Below the pieces are notes generated by a model that saw only the letters and a list, made by a program, of their open reading frames with translations, had not been told where the DNA came from and ran no database searches. DNA of 64,000 nt, taken from positions 1-64,000 of the forward strand of contig JAYMGJ010000572.1 of NCBI GenBank assembly GCA_037178675.1, written 5' to 3'. Shown piece after piece: positions 47,026 through 59,860 of the stretch (positions are counted from its first letter, which is position 1; every line of letters begins with the position of its first letter). The position numbers and the translations under genes are program-made. The stretch is from Scleroderma bovista. Taxonomy: Eukaryota; Basidiomycota; Agaricomycetes; Boletales; Sclerodermataceae.

Positions 47026-48297
47026 TCAATGTTCTTCCTGGGGTTCCTCAGACTCGGTCTTGGGTTTGTGACGCACGACGACATAGGAATCTCCGTCTTC
47101 ACCCCCTGAAACGGCTTCAATATCGCCCTTTATAACGCCAGAGCGTTTTGGTGCGAATCGATTTCTACAGAGCGTTAGTTCTGAGACATCCACCTCCCAA
47201 GATAGGTGTACTGACCTCTCTTCCCGAATCAAATAGAGCTCGTGAGAGATAAGCCCGTGTCCAGCTACGGGCCCATAGTATGATGTTCCCGCCAAAGATC
47301 CGATGATGCACGTTCCAACCAAAATTGAGAGGTAAAAACGATACTGCGAGTACCAGATCGGTGCTACAAATAAGGGTGTCATCACACCAACTCGTCAGTG
47401 AACATACCGCTTAGATACAATGCATTCGCAACTTACTCCACCCAGCGGCGGTAGCCCTGTTATCCGCGTACCACAGGCCTGTAAACCCGATCCATTGGCA
47501 AAGTAGGGCCATCATGGGCTGGAGTGTAATGGTGGACCATGCAACAATGGCCGGCGCAATGCCGAGTGCAAGGCGTGAATAGCCCTTGTACCCACCATAC
47601 CCAGCAAACTCCATGCCCCAATGTAATGCGCCTAGGGAGAAACAACGAAGTCAGCAAGACATAAGTGAGGTCACAACGTGACTCGTACCGAGGAAAGACA
47701 GCATAACGGCCCCATAGTGTACTTGGAAGTCGAGAGCTTGGTCAAGAACAGTAAGTGCGACACCAGGATCGATGTTCGTAGCGATCCCCATTGCAGCTTT
47801 CCAAGCTTGGTGGGCAAGGTACACGGTCGTACCTGCAGATGCAATGTACGGCAGACCACCTGCTAGACCCATAACAAGGGCAGGCGTGGGCACCTTGTTT
47901 GCGATCGCACTCGTGATCCCAACCTGTTGGATGATGAGCGAGTGGTTCCTCGGAAGGCTACTAGGGACGTGAGTAGTTAGAAAATCTTGCTTACGAAGGA
48001 ATCGGCTTTGGGCTTGACAGTGTTGACAGTGAAAACGCCTCCCGCAATGGAGCGCGCCCAGTCGGTAAGAGAGTTCCCAACTTCTTCTTTCACATTCTGT
48101 GTTGCATGTTCTACAGATTGGCTGCCGGGCCTTCCAGAGACAGAGCTCGCAGCAAAGCGCGTATGAATCCTGGTAGAACTACTTGTTGCAACACGACTTA
48201 GTATTCGTTCCTTGTTTCCCTGATGTCTGAGAGTAAGTGAGGCATTGCGCAAGAGGGGCGAACTGTTGAGAGAGACGAGCAGACGCTGGCCATACAT
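47026..48297 (-). CDS. DUF3429 / TMEM69-like mitochondrial membrane protein
   Basis: Five exons splice into about 300 residues. The first 50 residues after the ATG at 48297 are rich in Arg, Ser and Leu with few acids, as in a mitochondrial presequence. Then comes the DUF3429 core: PALVMGLAGGLPYIASA, FQVHYGAVMLSFLGALHWGMEF, GIAPAIVAWSTITLQP and a final W-Y-S-Q-Y-R-F-Y-L-S helix. This is the set of membrane helices shared with vertebrate TMEM69. A charged, acidic C-terminus follows. The protein is expected in the mitochondrial inner membrane; its molecular role is not established for the family. The GALHW and GWTPIWY joints across introns fit the family exactly, so the model is good. Confidence 0.88.
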
Positions 48298-49485
48298 GCT
48301 GTTAGGAATGAAGACCACCGTGGCCGGGCGCAAAGTCAATGGCCGTGATATGTACCCCCAATAAATGCATGACGTCATAGTTGACTAACTAGTAAATCGA
48401 GCCACCCAGCACTCAAAAAGCCTCTGGTCAACAGGCAGAGCCATACGAACTTGAATAGAGATGCGAAGGGGAGGCAAGTAACCTGTTCTTTGTACAACAA
48501 CTCACCATGTGATCAGTTTAACAGGAAGAAAAGGAAGACCTCGATCAATGTATCCGACATCGCAACATTTCTAGGTTCATGCATATTCTGCGAACGCACA
48601 TGGTCTGCAACTATCTTGAGCGTCTCCCTAGATTTGGGATGAGAACAGTCGACGTACATACTATGGACGAAGATAGAACTCCATGTGGCAATCGGGATTT
48701 CGAGTGTCATATCAAAGGTTTCAATTCAGAGCCGAATCTATCAATCGATCATCATCAGCCGTTCAGAAAAAGGGAGATCGGAAGTCGCCCACTTCATCGT
48801 CCGCATTTAAAACACATTTCAGGTTGAAAAACAGGGATCCGAATCGGCGGACTCGGCGGACTTTGGCAAAGAAAAACACTTGTAATCTGGAACTAATGTG
48901 GGTCCTTTTTTTAGAGCGTTTGGAGGTCACAAGAAAAATAAACGTGATCGTAGCCTATCCGATGATCCAGAGCCGAAGTTCTTACTGGTCCAGCAGCATC
49001 ATATGGGTGAAGTCTTGCTACCATCTAAGATGGGCTGTCCAGGATATGCTGACGTACCACGAGATTGAAGTACCCCGCATGCTTCATAGGAGAGATGCTC
49101 TGGCAAATCGCGAGGAAATGAGATATTACTAGATGCAAGTGAGTAGGGCTTTCACACACGGCCCGCTTCCGGTTCGCACACCAACGTGCTGGAAGGACGC
49201 TGCAGGCCATCTTCAAGGGTCATGGCGGTCTCCGTGGATGGTATGACACGCGTATGGAAAGGGACTATTTGGGGTGATACATGCGAAAGTGACGATACGG
49301 TGTGGTCTCCTTGCGATGGCGTTCCTCAAGTTCTGTTGAGTACGCCTGTCCTTGGGCAGCCCAAAATGCATGTATGGGAATGTAGAACATACAAATATAT
49401 ATGCCAATCAGGCTCCGAGTCGGCGAATCGAGAACATGGCCTTTGAAAGACGACGAGAAACGAACCCAGTCCAATGCGCCAAGTA
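48298..49485. other. Intergenic region
   Basis: The promoter side of the DUF3429 gene and 3' flank of the phosducin-like gene. Several overlapping open frames lie around 49213-49514 on both strands, but none shows family features. No gene is supported. Confidence 0.55.
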
Positions 49486-50751
49486 TCATGCATTCCCAAT
49501 AATTTCATCGTCACTCCAGATCAAATCATCCTCTGCGCCGATCGGAGTGGAGTGCGTTCCAATACCCCACGACGGTCCAGGTATGACATGATGCCTGTAT
49601 ACACAAACATTAGAGGGTCAGAGCGGACAATGAGTGTCCAGCGTACCGTGAAAGAAGATCTTCTACGCCAGCTTGGCCGGCCTCCCAGTCAACCCGCACC
49701 CAGTTATGCACGAGCTGGCCGTCCTGGTAGACAAGTAGCGTAGGTAACATGTCCGTGTCCACCTCCACCTCGTCATCCTCTTCGTCTTCGTCATAATATG
49801 CCACTTTCTCACCACCTACATTCCCGTGGAAAATATCACCCTCATCTTCGTCGATAAATCTACCTGGCATAGTGTTTTGTTTCACAAGAGGCCGGCTACG
49901 ACGTGACGCAGGCTGTTTCGATGCGAACCCCAGGGCCGCAGCACGGACCCGTAAGAACTTCGTCTGGGGATATAGTCGCGCGAGTGTTGCGAGCGTGTCG
50001 TCGAGCTCGTAACACCTGTCCAAGGTCTAGACACAACTCAATCAGTCGCATACATGCAACGCAGCACAACACTCACCGGATCATACAAATGCACAACGAC
50101 CCACACTCCCCTGCCCTCTCCCTCAACAGCACCAACGAACCCCGCCCGCCCCACCTCCCTCAGATGCCCGAACCGCCCATCCTTGAGGCGCCCAAGCGCA
50201 TCCCTCCTCACCCGCTTCTCTTCATCCTCCAGACCAGCGAGCTCACGGCGTTCCAGCTCCTCCTCCACGTACGTCTTCCCACCCACATTGACCCGCTCCA
50301 TCCGCTTCCGCAGTGCCTCGATCTCCTTCTGGCGCTGCGCCGCCTTGATCTGCTGTGCTTCCCGCTCGTCCCTGATCACGCCCTTTACACCCGTCCGGCC
50401 AGGACGCATCCCGATCGACTCGCGCGGTGTCTCGTTGGCTGCGCTGCTGCCGCCATTCTGTTGACCACGACGCTTCCCAACCCATCCGCCCCGGTCGTCG
50501 GCATCGGCGTCGAGGTCTGACCCTGGGTCTGCGTCTGAGTCCGATCCAGCGGGTGAATCATTTGTGGCGAATGATATTGCGGGAGACGCCGCTCGTTCGG
50601 GCGAGGACGATCGCGACGGCCCGTTGAAAAGTTTTCCAGAACGGACGAGGTACTCGATGTCAGCGTCCTATTGGGCGGTGCATGTGATTCAGTGTAGCCA
50701 ACAGTCAGCGATGTCAGGGATGGTGCTGGCAGGCAATAAAAGACATACCAT
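49486..50751 (-). CDS. Phosducin-like protein (thioredoxin fold)
   Basis: Four exons. The first contains only the ATG (50751-50749) and is followed by an 81-base intron with a GTATGT donor. Exon 2 is 50667-50077, exon 3 starts at 50026, and a last exon ends at the TGA 49486-49488. The protein begins MDADIEYLVRSGKLFNG. Next come an acidic disordered stretch, a charged coiled-coil helix rich in Glu/Arg (KEIEALRKRMERVN), and a thioredoxin-like domain with VVVHLYDP, then LDRCYELDDTLATLARLYP, FLRVRAAALGFASK and LPTLLVYQDGQLVHNWVRV. An acidic WSDDEI tail ends it. Phosducin-like proteins act as co-chaperones with the CCT chaperonin for G-beta and other substrates in the cytosol. The start was decided by the family's M-D-x-D-I-E start. 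Confidence 0.85.
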
Positions 50752-51550
50752 CCTTGTTAGATATTTTGGTCGTCCCACTTGGTGGTTGGTTGAACGGAAC
50801 TTCAAACTTGTATGGATATATTTCCAGGGGTCAAGGTCCTGGCACTACTAAGCAGTGATCGGCTAGGTGACGTATGCAGTGCGATCAAACAGACAGATAG
50901 GCTGGCGAGCAAAATCACAGCTTGATTCCTACCAACTAAGAATCAGCGCATACTCGCTATATACACTCATAACAACCCTGAAAGAAACAGAAAACGAACA
51001 CCCGAAATTACTAGAAATCAAAAAGTAAAGACATATGATAGACAGAGCATTTGACATGACGTTTGCTCCATCATCTCCATTCCATTCCGCACGAGAGAGG
51101 ACAAGGCATAGTGAGAAAAGAGACTGGATATCCAAGATTTAGTGCTCCACTTCAATGAATGCCAAACACGGAAAGTTACGGAAAAATGTCGCGAATTGGG
51201 AAAATAAAGTTTGCCTGAGCATAGCTTGAAGTCCCGATGCGAGGCACAACAAAGAAAAAGAATAAATGAGCGGACAACTTTGCATTAAAGTCAATGATGA
51301 TGATAGGTTGATGGGAGTGGAAGATGAAACGAAATGCGAGTGAGAGATGCGTATATCGATGGATACAGTGATTAACGATGATGGGCGGAATATACAGCAG
51401 GAGCGTACGTGGCGAGCAGAGACCGCGAAAAAAGGAGACAATAAGATTGCACGGTTGAGGAGACAAAAATAGAGACGAATGCGAGCCGATGGAATATGCA
51501 AATGAGGAGAAAGACGAAAGGTTATGTTCCACGAGGTTTCCGAGGTTGTG
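50752..51550. other. Intergenic region
   Basis: Upstream of the phosducin-like gene and downstream of the F-box gene. Minus-strand frames at 51139-51573 are low complexity and overlap in different frames, so I treat them as noncoding 3' flank. Confidence 0.55.
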
Positions 51551-52998
51551 TTAAGCTGCGATAAGACCTGCACGCTTCAGATCGCGAACTGTGATATTGA
51601 CACCGCGGTAGTCTTCCAGCCAGACTTGGCGATCACCGCAACGAGCGAGTATCTTGGCCCAGAATTTCAAAACTCTCGCCTCAGAGCGTTGGCAAGTACG
51701 CATCGTGTGTGATACACGGCTGAGATCCCGGATATAGCGCAAGGAAGGGAAGGCGTTATGGAAAAGCAACGAAGAAATCTGCTCAACGAGGGAAAAGAAC
51801 GGCGCGTCGTCTTCAATGTCGGATGGGAACGCAGATGCGTCGTCAATGAGACGCTTGTCTATGTCCCGGATTCCAATAAACTGAAGATGCGGATGCCCGG
51901 GTAGAAGGACATGGGGTGCAATCCAATCAGGGTTCTGCCAGTTCCATTCTGCGTCTGCAGAGCAGATGAACTCCCTCAAGTTTGGGCACCAATCTCCCAG
52001 TGGTATCTGCTGTATGGGGAGAGGGTGAAGAGAAAGATTATGCTCCACGATGAGGGACGAAGAGTGTCCGAGCTCCAATTGTTGGATTTTCGAACCATGT
52101 GCAGCGAAAAACTTGGCAAAACCTTGACCAGCATAACCAAAATCAGAAGATACAACCGAAACGTTGCGCAGACTGGGCATTTTCCACGATGCAAGGACGG
52201 CAAAAGTCGTGTTATCCAGTGTCAACTTAAGTGACTGCAAAACGGGCAAAGAAACAATGGGCGAGGCGCGAGCAGGTAGGCGGTTCGAAACGAAGGGAAC
52301 ACTGAGCGAAGAAAGCTCGAGATATTCAAGATTCCGCGCCGTCTGCTTAAGCATTGGCGACATGTGGTACGGGAACGGGATGTCACTGTAATTAGTGAGT
52401 GAGAGTCGACGAAGCTTGCTGTTTGGGCTGGCAAGTGCAGAAACCATCTGTTCGGGTGAACAGCGGACGTCATTGAACTCTTGGTAACGAGTGCACCGGA
52501 CTGCATGATGGTCCGAATAGATGACGAGATGCGGTGCGTAGTCGAGGATGGTCCGAATATCGTCCGTAGCACAGCGTTTTAGCGCCGGAGTTTCCATATG
52601 CAACCTACGAATCCATCGACCGCTGGAAGGTTTACCGTCGATGAATTGGGTGAGGAGGGTGAGCGCCAATGCCTTAGCTTGGCTAGCTCGGCTGATCCAG
52701 ACAAATTCATAGAGGTACTCCTGCATGTGTCTGTTCCATGCCTTACTGACGAGCGCAAGAGCGCGCTTTACGCGCATGGCTGCAAAGTACTCGTCGACCT
52801 CACAGGGAGTCTCGACGAATGAGAGCCCGAGAGAGATGTCAAGAGGGTCCGGGGACATGGCTGTGGCTTCGCGAAGGATGAGCAACCATATCTCTGTGGG
52901 CAGACATGGGAGGTCGAGTGCAGGGGAATGGGAATATCGAGACCTCGGAATCTTAAGTGTGTGATGGTGCCTACGTAGTAGCCAGTCGTCAATATCCA
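51551..52998 (-). CDS. F-box / leucine-rich-repeat-like protein (5' end uncertain)
   Basis: A long open minus-strand frame of about 480 residues without internal introns. An F-box is visible near the start (ALDLPCLPTEIWLLILREAT). Irregular leucine-rich repeats follow (LRRLSLTNYS, LEYLELSSLS, LQSLKLTLDN, MPSLRNVSVVSSD, IQQLELGHSS). F-box proteins bind Skp1 in SCF ubiquitin ligases, and the repeats choose the substrate. No suitable ATG lies upstream of the F-box in this frame: the frame runs back to an in-frame stop through a possible acceptor at 52999-53001. A short 5' exon is therefore probably missing, perhaps using the ATG at 53115, but I could not close the phase. The gene is typical of expanded mushroom F-box families. 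Confidence 0.75.
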
Positions 52999-55092
52999 CT
53001 GTGAATTCACAATAAAGTGGGAATAAACTCACGGTCTGGGGTGCACCCTAGCAGAAAGAGACTTTACAAAGTGTCTGACGCGAGTAACGAGATGGGTGTC
53101 CTTGGAGAGATGCATGACGAAGAGAAGGAGACTTGCATGCGAGAAAAAAAAAGAAAGGAAGACGGACGATCGACGTCAATGAGAGAAGAAAAGGTAGTGG
53201 GTAACTGTGGAGTCGACAGCAGAAGAGAGGAAACTGTGTTGCTGGCGCACGGTCAAGGTGGTGGAGGTTGGATTGGAGTGAGCTATTTGAGTTGGCCTCT
53301 GTAATTTGAGTTCTCACGATTCCAACATGTACTCACACAAAAACGTACTCGGTGACCAAGAAATGCTAAAAAGCTTCCCGATACTTGGCAGACGACCAAG
53401 ATAGGCTCGGAGGGGCCGTGGCCCGTGACACCAGCGACGTGGCGCAATCAGTGGGAAGCATACAACACTTTGACTGCGTTTGACTTCACAACGCAATCTT
53501 ACTGGCAACCACGATCGGAGACACTGAGATCGCGCAACACCACCGACTGGATGACGCGTCGGAAAGTAATAACCGCACTATCGAACTGACCGACGAACGT
53601 TTGCGGGGTAAGCCGTCCTATTCTTACCTCAAGTGGGTCACCAGTCCACTCGAAAATATCCACGTTAGCATCGGAAGATGCCTCCAATCGGTGAGAAGGA
53701 ACGTTGTGCACACGATAGCATGAAGGGCCGATCCTGGCCGATCGCGTGCCTGCGCAGCGCAAACAGAGCCTCGCTCAACATATATATTATGTACCAGTTG
53801 GCGCTTGCCTTCTTCTCCCAAATGCATACTGACACACGAACTGTGTAGACTCTCACTTTTTGACGGTCGCAATACCACCAGGCTGCACAATGACAAGCCT
53901 ATCAATGAAAAGCCACAAATCCATAGTTACTATAATCGTTGGCGTCAACCGTATCTGGATTCTGACCGGACATTGTCAGTGGCGTGCGTGCCAGAGTAGC
54001 ATTGGCAGCCCGCACCGAAGCCTTTTAATTCCATACACCCGACTTACCAAATCTTACATCAAGGCAGTCGGCACTAACGCTGGTAGTTGTTTATTTCCTC
54101 GAGGTGAGCACGCTGAGCTCGTGGCACACGTGTTCCGTGGATTCACAAGTATCAAGCTCCCTGCAATAGTTTGCATTTCGTTTCACACGGCTTCCTGGGC
54201 CATTCAGGGGTGCTCCACGTGAGGGGTTACTATTGCATGGGTGGTGCTGGCTTATATCGCGGGTCCGTCCAACCACAAACGTTCGACACGTTATATATCA
54301 GTCAAGTCCAGCCAACCTTATAAGCGTTTCTTCTGAAAGACACTGAAATTATTTCTAGAAAGTGGCTGATAAAACTGTCTTCTAGATCCTGGTATGCATA
54401 TCAATGGCAGCACTGATTAATAACCTATTAATGTTATTATAATGCCTCATCTAATGAAAGTTCTCGTTGTCAGCCCGTCATGTCCCACCAATGTAACCGT
54501 GTGACGTTACATAAAATTGGTTGGGAATGGAGCGTCTCGGAGACGCCTAGATTTCAGGCATTTTATTCCTTGCCTAGAGAAAGCTCGACAGTGTGTGTTT
54601 AGGCAGTTATCAAGCTGTCCATCCGCGTCGTGGTGGTAATCCAGGTTTGTATTCCATAGTGGTCATGCTTCTGGTTGCCGCTGCGGATCTTTGATCGTGA
54701 TTTGTCGTGCTACAAGGCCCACGGTAATCGTTTTGGTTGGCGGTGCCATCTGCCTGAGCTTGGAGCAGTAATTGATGCTTCGAGATACCCGCCTCTGCGT
54801 CCGCTATTATCCTGGATTGGACACAAATGTTCTGCGACTGTATCATTTCCACAAAGATAGACGGCATTACCTTTGTAATGCATTTGGGCCCTCGTCCAAG
54901 GCTCTGGAAGTCACATCTGCAAAGATCTGTCCGATTTTCTTCAGACGGTGGTGGCGGTACTAGCATCTAGTTACTTTATTGGTTCTTCAAGGCATGCATA
55001 GAATCACCTACCCATGCAGGAGTATATGGTGCTTGCTGGTATACAACCCTATCCCTTACGACATGATCCACAACCTAGTCCTAGGAAATCAG
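52999..55092. other. Intergenic region
   Basis: The leader of the F-box gene (to about 53320), followed by AT-rich sequence with no supported gene until the stop of the second HET gene. Short overlapping frames around 53500-53900 and 54610-54966 have no family features. Confidence 0.55.
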
Positions 55093-58000
55093 TCAGAATA
55101 TGAGGAAGTAAATTAATCCACCTTCCTTAGACAGTGTCTGCCATACTTCAGAGCGAATTTCGTTCCAACATGATAGCAGGATCTGGACCACGCGTAATGT
55201 TAGGGAATGAAATAAGGAACATTGGAGGAGAGCTACCTTCCCTGTGATATCTTCCTCCAGTGCCCGCCGTCTGCTTGCATCAGACACCCCGTCGAGCATG
55301 TTTTGGAGGGCTTCCACTTCTTGTGCAAATGATTGAATGCGCCGCCTGCATCCATTAGTTATTTCAGTAAATATTCTACAGTGGACCACCAACTTCTTTT
55401 CATCAATATCACCTTGCATAATGCCATTCATTTTGGACCGAGGAGGCCAACTCCCAGGGACAAATGAGGCTGGCGACCCCCGATAGACTTCACTGATAAC
55501 GCAAAGCAACTATTTCACAATTACAAATAAGAGCGGTCGTAAATGGTGGCAATCTTACCTCCCTCCCAAAACTTTTTGATTTGAATTCCTCTGCCTTGTG
55601 CCTCAGTTTTCTCGCTTGCAAGCCATCCTCGTCGCAGAGCATTTCCTTCATTATTTTCTCCGCCAACACCTCGATACATGGAACTGTCGCTAATGTAGCA
55701 TCTTCTGTTTGGACCGATGAAGAGTTGCCCCGGCTGGAAGTCGGTAGCCCGAATACCGAATCACATTCGTCACCTGTATCGGTCGTGAGGTTTGTTTACA
55801 TAGTTATTGGTCCGCGATAAATACCCTTAACCATCTGTCCGTAAGGAATGCCATCCTTTCCGATTGATGCCGCAACCACGGCCAGATCTTTGAAAAACCC
55901 TATTTCACCGATCTGAATCATAACGACATAAAACGATGATCAAAGAATAAATTGCCAGGTATGAAAATGGAGCGTACGAAATCACGGAAGTATCCTTCGC
56001 CAAATATATTTGTCAAGAACTCGATGGCAGCAGCCTTGCTCTTGCTGTCCGCCTGAAGGTAGGATTAGTTTTGGTCATGGGAATACCCGAGAAACTTTCC
56101 AAGCTCAATAGTATATAAATGTTGTGTCTAAGTGCCAATCAGCTCCTTAGGCAACTCTGAACATAATGAAGAGAACTAACCTGATTGCATTGAACTGCGA
56201 CCTTGTTTCCCACTCAGCAACCTCTTGGCGCCACCAAACTAGCGGCATTCTTAGGCTGTACAAAGGGCTGGCAGTGCCGATCTTTCTCCAGCGACTATGA
56301 GGACCTGGTAAAGAATTGAATACACGAAGAGCGAATTCAAGTAGTGTTAGACTCACTATCCCCAGTACATTTTGGCCATGTTGTCGCTAATGCCCCCTGC
56401 ACATCTTCGGTGTAGCAACACTCCGAACAATGTATGACCGTTGATACTAAGTGTCTGCCAGCCAAACGAGTGGGCAAACGAGAAGCTAAAAATTTCAGCA
56501 AAAAGACAATGATCTGGTCGTTCGGGAGTGACCAGCCAGTCGCATTGCGGAGAAGGACAGTGCAAAAATTGTCCTGGCCATCATAAACTATCTTCACTAC
56601 GTCTCGTTCCATGCTTACAGTATCCCGATCAAAGATCATGTTGTGCTTGTCGGGGTCAAGAGCTATACCATACTCGGTAGCCAGATCAAATATGTTGCCT
56701 TCGCGAGCGAGGCTTCCATTCCGAAGCTGCCGGCCATAGTCACCCAGCTGCCAACGTCTTTTAATTTCACTGAAAGCAAAAAATGGGTGTATTATTGCTT
56801 ACCCTGAGCTCAATTCCAGGTTCGGCGAGTACAAATCGCATGTAAGATGAATCCACGAACAAGCCATATACAGGATATGTAGCGCCACGCGGCATAGGAG
56901 CCTTTAAAAGACCGGACACGGTGGGTCCGATGTCGAACTGTAAGAATACGGACAATTAGATCATGTGCGCTTACAAAAAGAGAAAATACACCAACGCCGT
57001 TCCAACCGTGCCAGGTAGAGTCGCAGCAGCCAGTACATTGTGCGACGTCAATCATGACGGCACAACTGTTGCGCAATTGTGATGGCCACCCGTATGCTAC
57101 TTTCACGCCCTGAATCGACCTAGGTATATGCACGTGCTTGGCAAGGCAATCAGTCCGGGAATTAGACCATCTTTTGACCATCCGGTTGGCTTTATCTGGG
57201 CCACCTCTCCGTGCGTCTCGATACACCTCTCGGACACAACGTTCTGGGTCTCCTGGGGGTTCGCAGCATATGACGTGAATGAGGGGCTGACCAAAGCAGT
57301 AATGAAATGCAACTGCAAAGCGTATACTGCGCTTGGGGTGAGCGTAAAAGATGATAGCACAGTCATTGACGTCAGTCAGTGTGAGGGTGCCATCTGTCAG
57401 TTTCACTTCAGGGAAGACATCGTGTTGAATGAAACCGTCGTGGAACACTGTCCTGAGATCAAGATTGAATGTAAAATCGGATGGGTGTATGTCATCCTGA
57501 TAGGGAAAGAAGACTTGTTGGAATTGCATCTTCTCGTATAAGGGGGCGTCGCAGTAACCGAAATACCTGAAATACTTGGACTTGAACTGCGCCACATTGA
57601 TTGTAATTGACCGTGGCACACTAGAAAGGGAACGACAAGCCAGCTCAGTTTGGAAAAGTGATGTTGAACCACGCCAATGCCTGAGAAGTAGCCATATTTG
57701 GATACCATCGTTAGTGACGGTGAACGTGCGAAGCCGCTCCTCCGGGTCCATGACTTTGCGCAGTTCATCTTCTGGTATTTCATTCTTGTGATGCAGAATG
57801 AATTCGTCGAGGTCCATCTTTTCCACGTAGGAACAATCCCGAAAGAAGCTCGGATCAGGTGCCAGGAAGCTACTTGACCATCCGGTCTCGCGTGAATGAC
57901 CCCAGGCAAAGATGCTCTGGTCGTTAGTCATTCGGATGACTTCCAGCTGAAGTCTGCGGAAGGCATTCTTCCCCTCTCCATACATCATCGGCATATGCAC

Positions 58001-58738
58001 GCCGAGTAGCCCCAAGAGTGAGTATGCTCCGTCCTCCTCCCGCGTCGTCTTCCGGTCAGCAGCCCACGACATAATTTGTGCAACGCAGGGACGTTTGGAC
58101 GATAAGCCGTCCTCCAAAATCCTACCCACAATCTGCGTAATGGATTCCAGAGTGTTTGCAAGGCATTTCTTGTCACCAATGAACGTCCACTGTTGGTTAA
58201 AGAAATACACATCCTTGGGGGCGACGAGTTCCTGAAGTGTCCAGCCACGTGAAAACCATTTTGGCCATCCATTGAATTCATAGAACCTCTCCTTATCGGG
58301 TTCGGAAGGAAAGACTGATTCGTCGATATCGTGGAGATACGCATAACATCGTTCCGACTTTTCATACCACCGAAACATGGAGTTGATGGCTTCGGAAAGC
58401 TCGGAGCTGCTGTCTTTATTAATACAGCAGGTATCAACCCACACCCAATCAAACTGGTCTTGGCGAGCTTGCTTGCAGGCATCAAGTATTTTCTTGTACC
58501 CGCTGCGCTTCCTGACTTCATTTCGCCTGCGCTCGTCCATGATTATGAATTTCTTCATCTCCTTAAACTGGAGCTCTTGCTCGGGTGGGCCCCAGCAGTG
58601 GGATAGCGTGGCATACTTTGTCTCTGCAAGGGCTGTGCCATGGAGTTCCACGAGGACCGCCATCCTGGGATCGGGCTCCTTCTGTTTGCTGATGGACTTC
58701 TCAACGTCGAGAAGAGCATTCACGTTGATCAGGCGCAT
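55093..58738 (-). CDS. HET-domain protein with long C-terminal extension
   Basis: The first exon encodes about 640 residues from the ATG at 58738 (MRLINVNALLDVE, a typical HET-protein start). The HET domain has YATLSHCWG at residues 42-50, WVDTCCINKDSS near 100-112 and WFSRGWTLQELVAP near 161-174. It is followed by YSLLGLLGVHMPMMYGEG. Eight further exons can be joined in frame: FDIGPTVSG..., LGDYGRQLRNG..., a segment with MPLVWWRQEVAEW, then IEFLTNIFGEGYF, IGEIGFFKDLAVVAA, a Ser-rich linker with a long charged helix, SEVYRGSPASFVPG and ILLSCWNEI. These bring the protein to about 1,200 residues ending at 55093. HET proteins trigger cell death after non-self contact. The extension is unfamiliar and could instead belong to a second gene. 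HET call firm, extension moderate. Confidence 0.82.
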
Positions 58739-59860
58739 CTCGTGCTGAATATGATATGAATTTTTCAACCCTCAGTGAATTACTGATTAGACGGATCTCA
58801 CAAGTACATACTTTCAGATGGGTTTCTTATGAGGCCACTTTGCATAAAGTGGAGGATGCTAGTCGTTCAAGAAGAAAGTTCGCTGTTCGGACTGAGTATG
58901 CGGTCGGAATGTGTGCAGCAAGAGTAAGGCAGTGAAGGATAAGGCGTAGGTGTATTAGCTCTTCAAAGCTTCAAGCCTCAGCACAGGATTAGCCCTCATA
59001 GGATGCTTCCCACACATAACGCAGTTCAGGGGGACGCAAAGTATTGTCGAACTTTAATCACCCAACGAGGAATCGCTGGGATTAAAAGGCAGTGTTGCCA
59101 CGAGACTTCCCCTGACAAGAGGACACGACAAAAACGCACTCCTCTCATGTACTGGTTGTTTGATGGAAAATTTGGCTTTGCGTCTAGGAATAGTACAAAC
59201 TCTTCCGGTACATGCTCTTCCTTTCGAAGGTATGCCATACGCGCATCATGAGATGCTGTCTGAAACAATGCGAGGTATAAGAATAGGGATACATTAAATT
59301 GATGTAATTAGGAACTCGAAATGCCGCCTGCGTCGGCAGAACCCTTGCTTGACGGCTCAAGTTCAAAATTACATCTATTGTGAAGCAATAACTAAGTCCA
59401 AACATACGAAGATACTAGACAAGGCCGAAGGACGGAACCAACTACCGCAGAGGTCGCATTCCAAATTCACACGCTCGGCCAGGAAAGGAAGGACTTTCAA
59501 AAGTTACATATTCTCACGACTTAAGGTATTCCCAGAACCCTTGCTCTCCAAGCAAGGGAACTCGGGAAGCGCCGACTGCGTCGGCAGAAACCTTGCTTGA
59601 TACTCAAAATAGCATCTCGACAAATTATTGGATTCAGGGTATCACCAAAAGAGGGAGCTAAGTATTAGGGGGAAGAGAATTAAAAAGTCAAGGAAAGGCA
59701 GGGCAAAGGAATGAATGTAATACGGTATAGTATCTGACTTGCAAACCTCATAAGGGAGGAGTCTACATGAATCAATTATTAGGAGAGTAAGGCAAGGCAA
59801 AGGAATGTAAAGATGAGACCAAATGAAGGGAAATACACCATATTAGTATAGTATTTAAGC
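58739..59860. other. Intergenic region with a Helitron-associated repeat
   Basis: The upstream region of the HET gene followed by the repeat unit listed at 59310-59605. A near-duplicate GGCAAGGCAAAGGAATG/GGCAGGGCAAAGGAATG pair lies at about 59697 and 59790. No gene is supported. Confidence 0.6.
59310..59605 (+). repeat. Short repeat element related to the Helitron flanks at 17990-19040
   Basis: The unit starts with AAATGCCGCCTGCGTCGGCA, then GAACCCTTGCTTG. About 110 bases later it contains the CACGCTCGGCCAG...CTCTCCAAGCAAGGGAA block shared with 18930-19023, and it ends with a second GCCG.CTGCGTCGGCAGAA.CCTTGCTTG copy at 59574-59602. GCCGACTGCGTCGGC can fold into a small stem. It looks like an internally deleted relative of the element that carries the helicase remnant. 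Confidence 0.65.

Noticed and set aside
51139..51573. Minus-strand hydrophobic open frame after the F-box gene
   Set aside because: Low-complexity Ser/Phe/Leu sequence in the 3' flank; two frames equally open.
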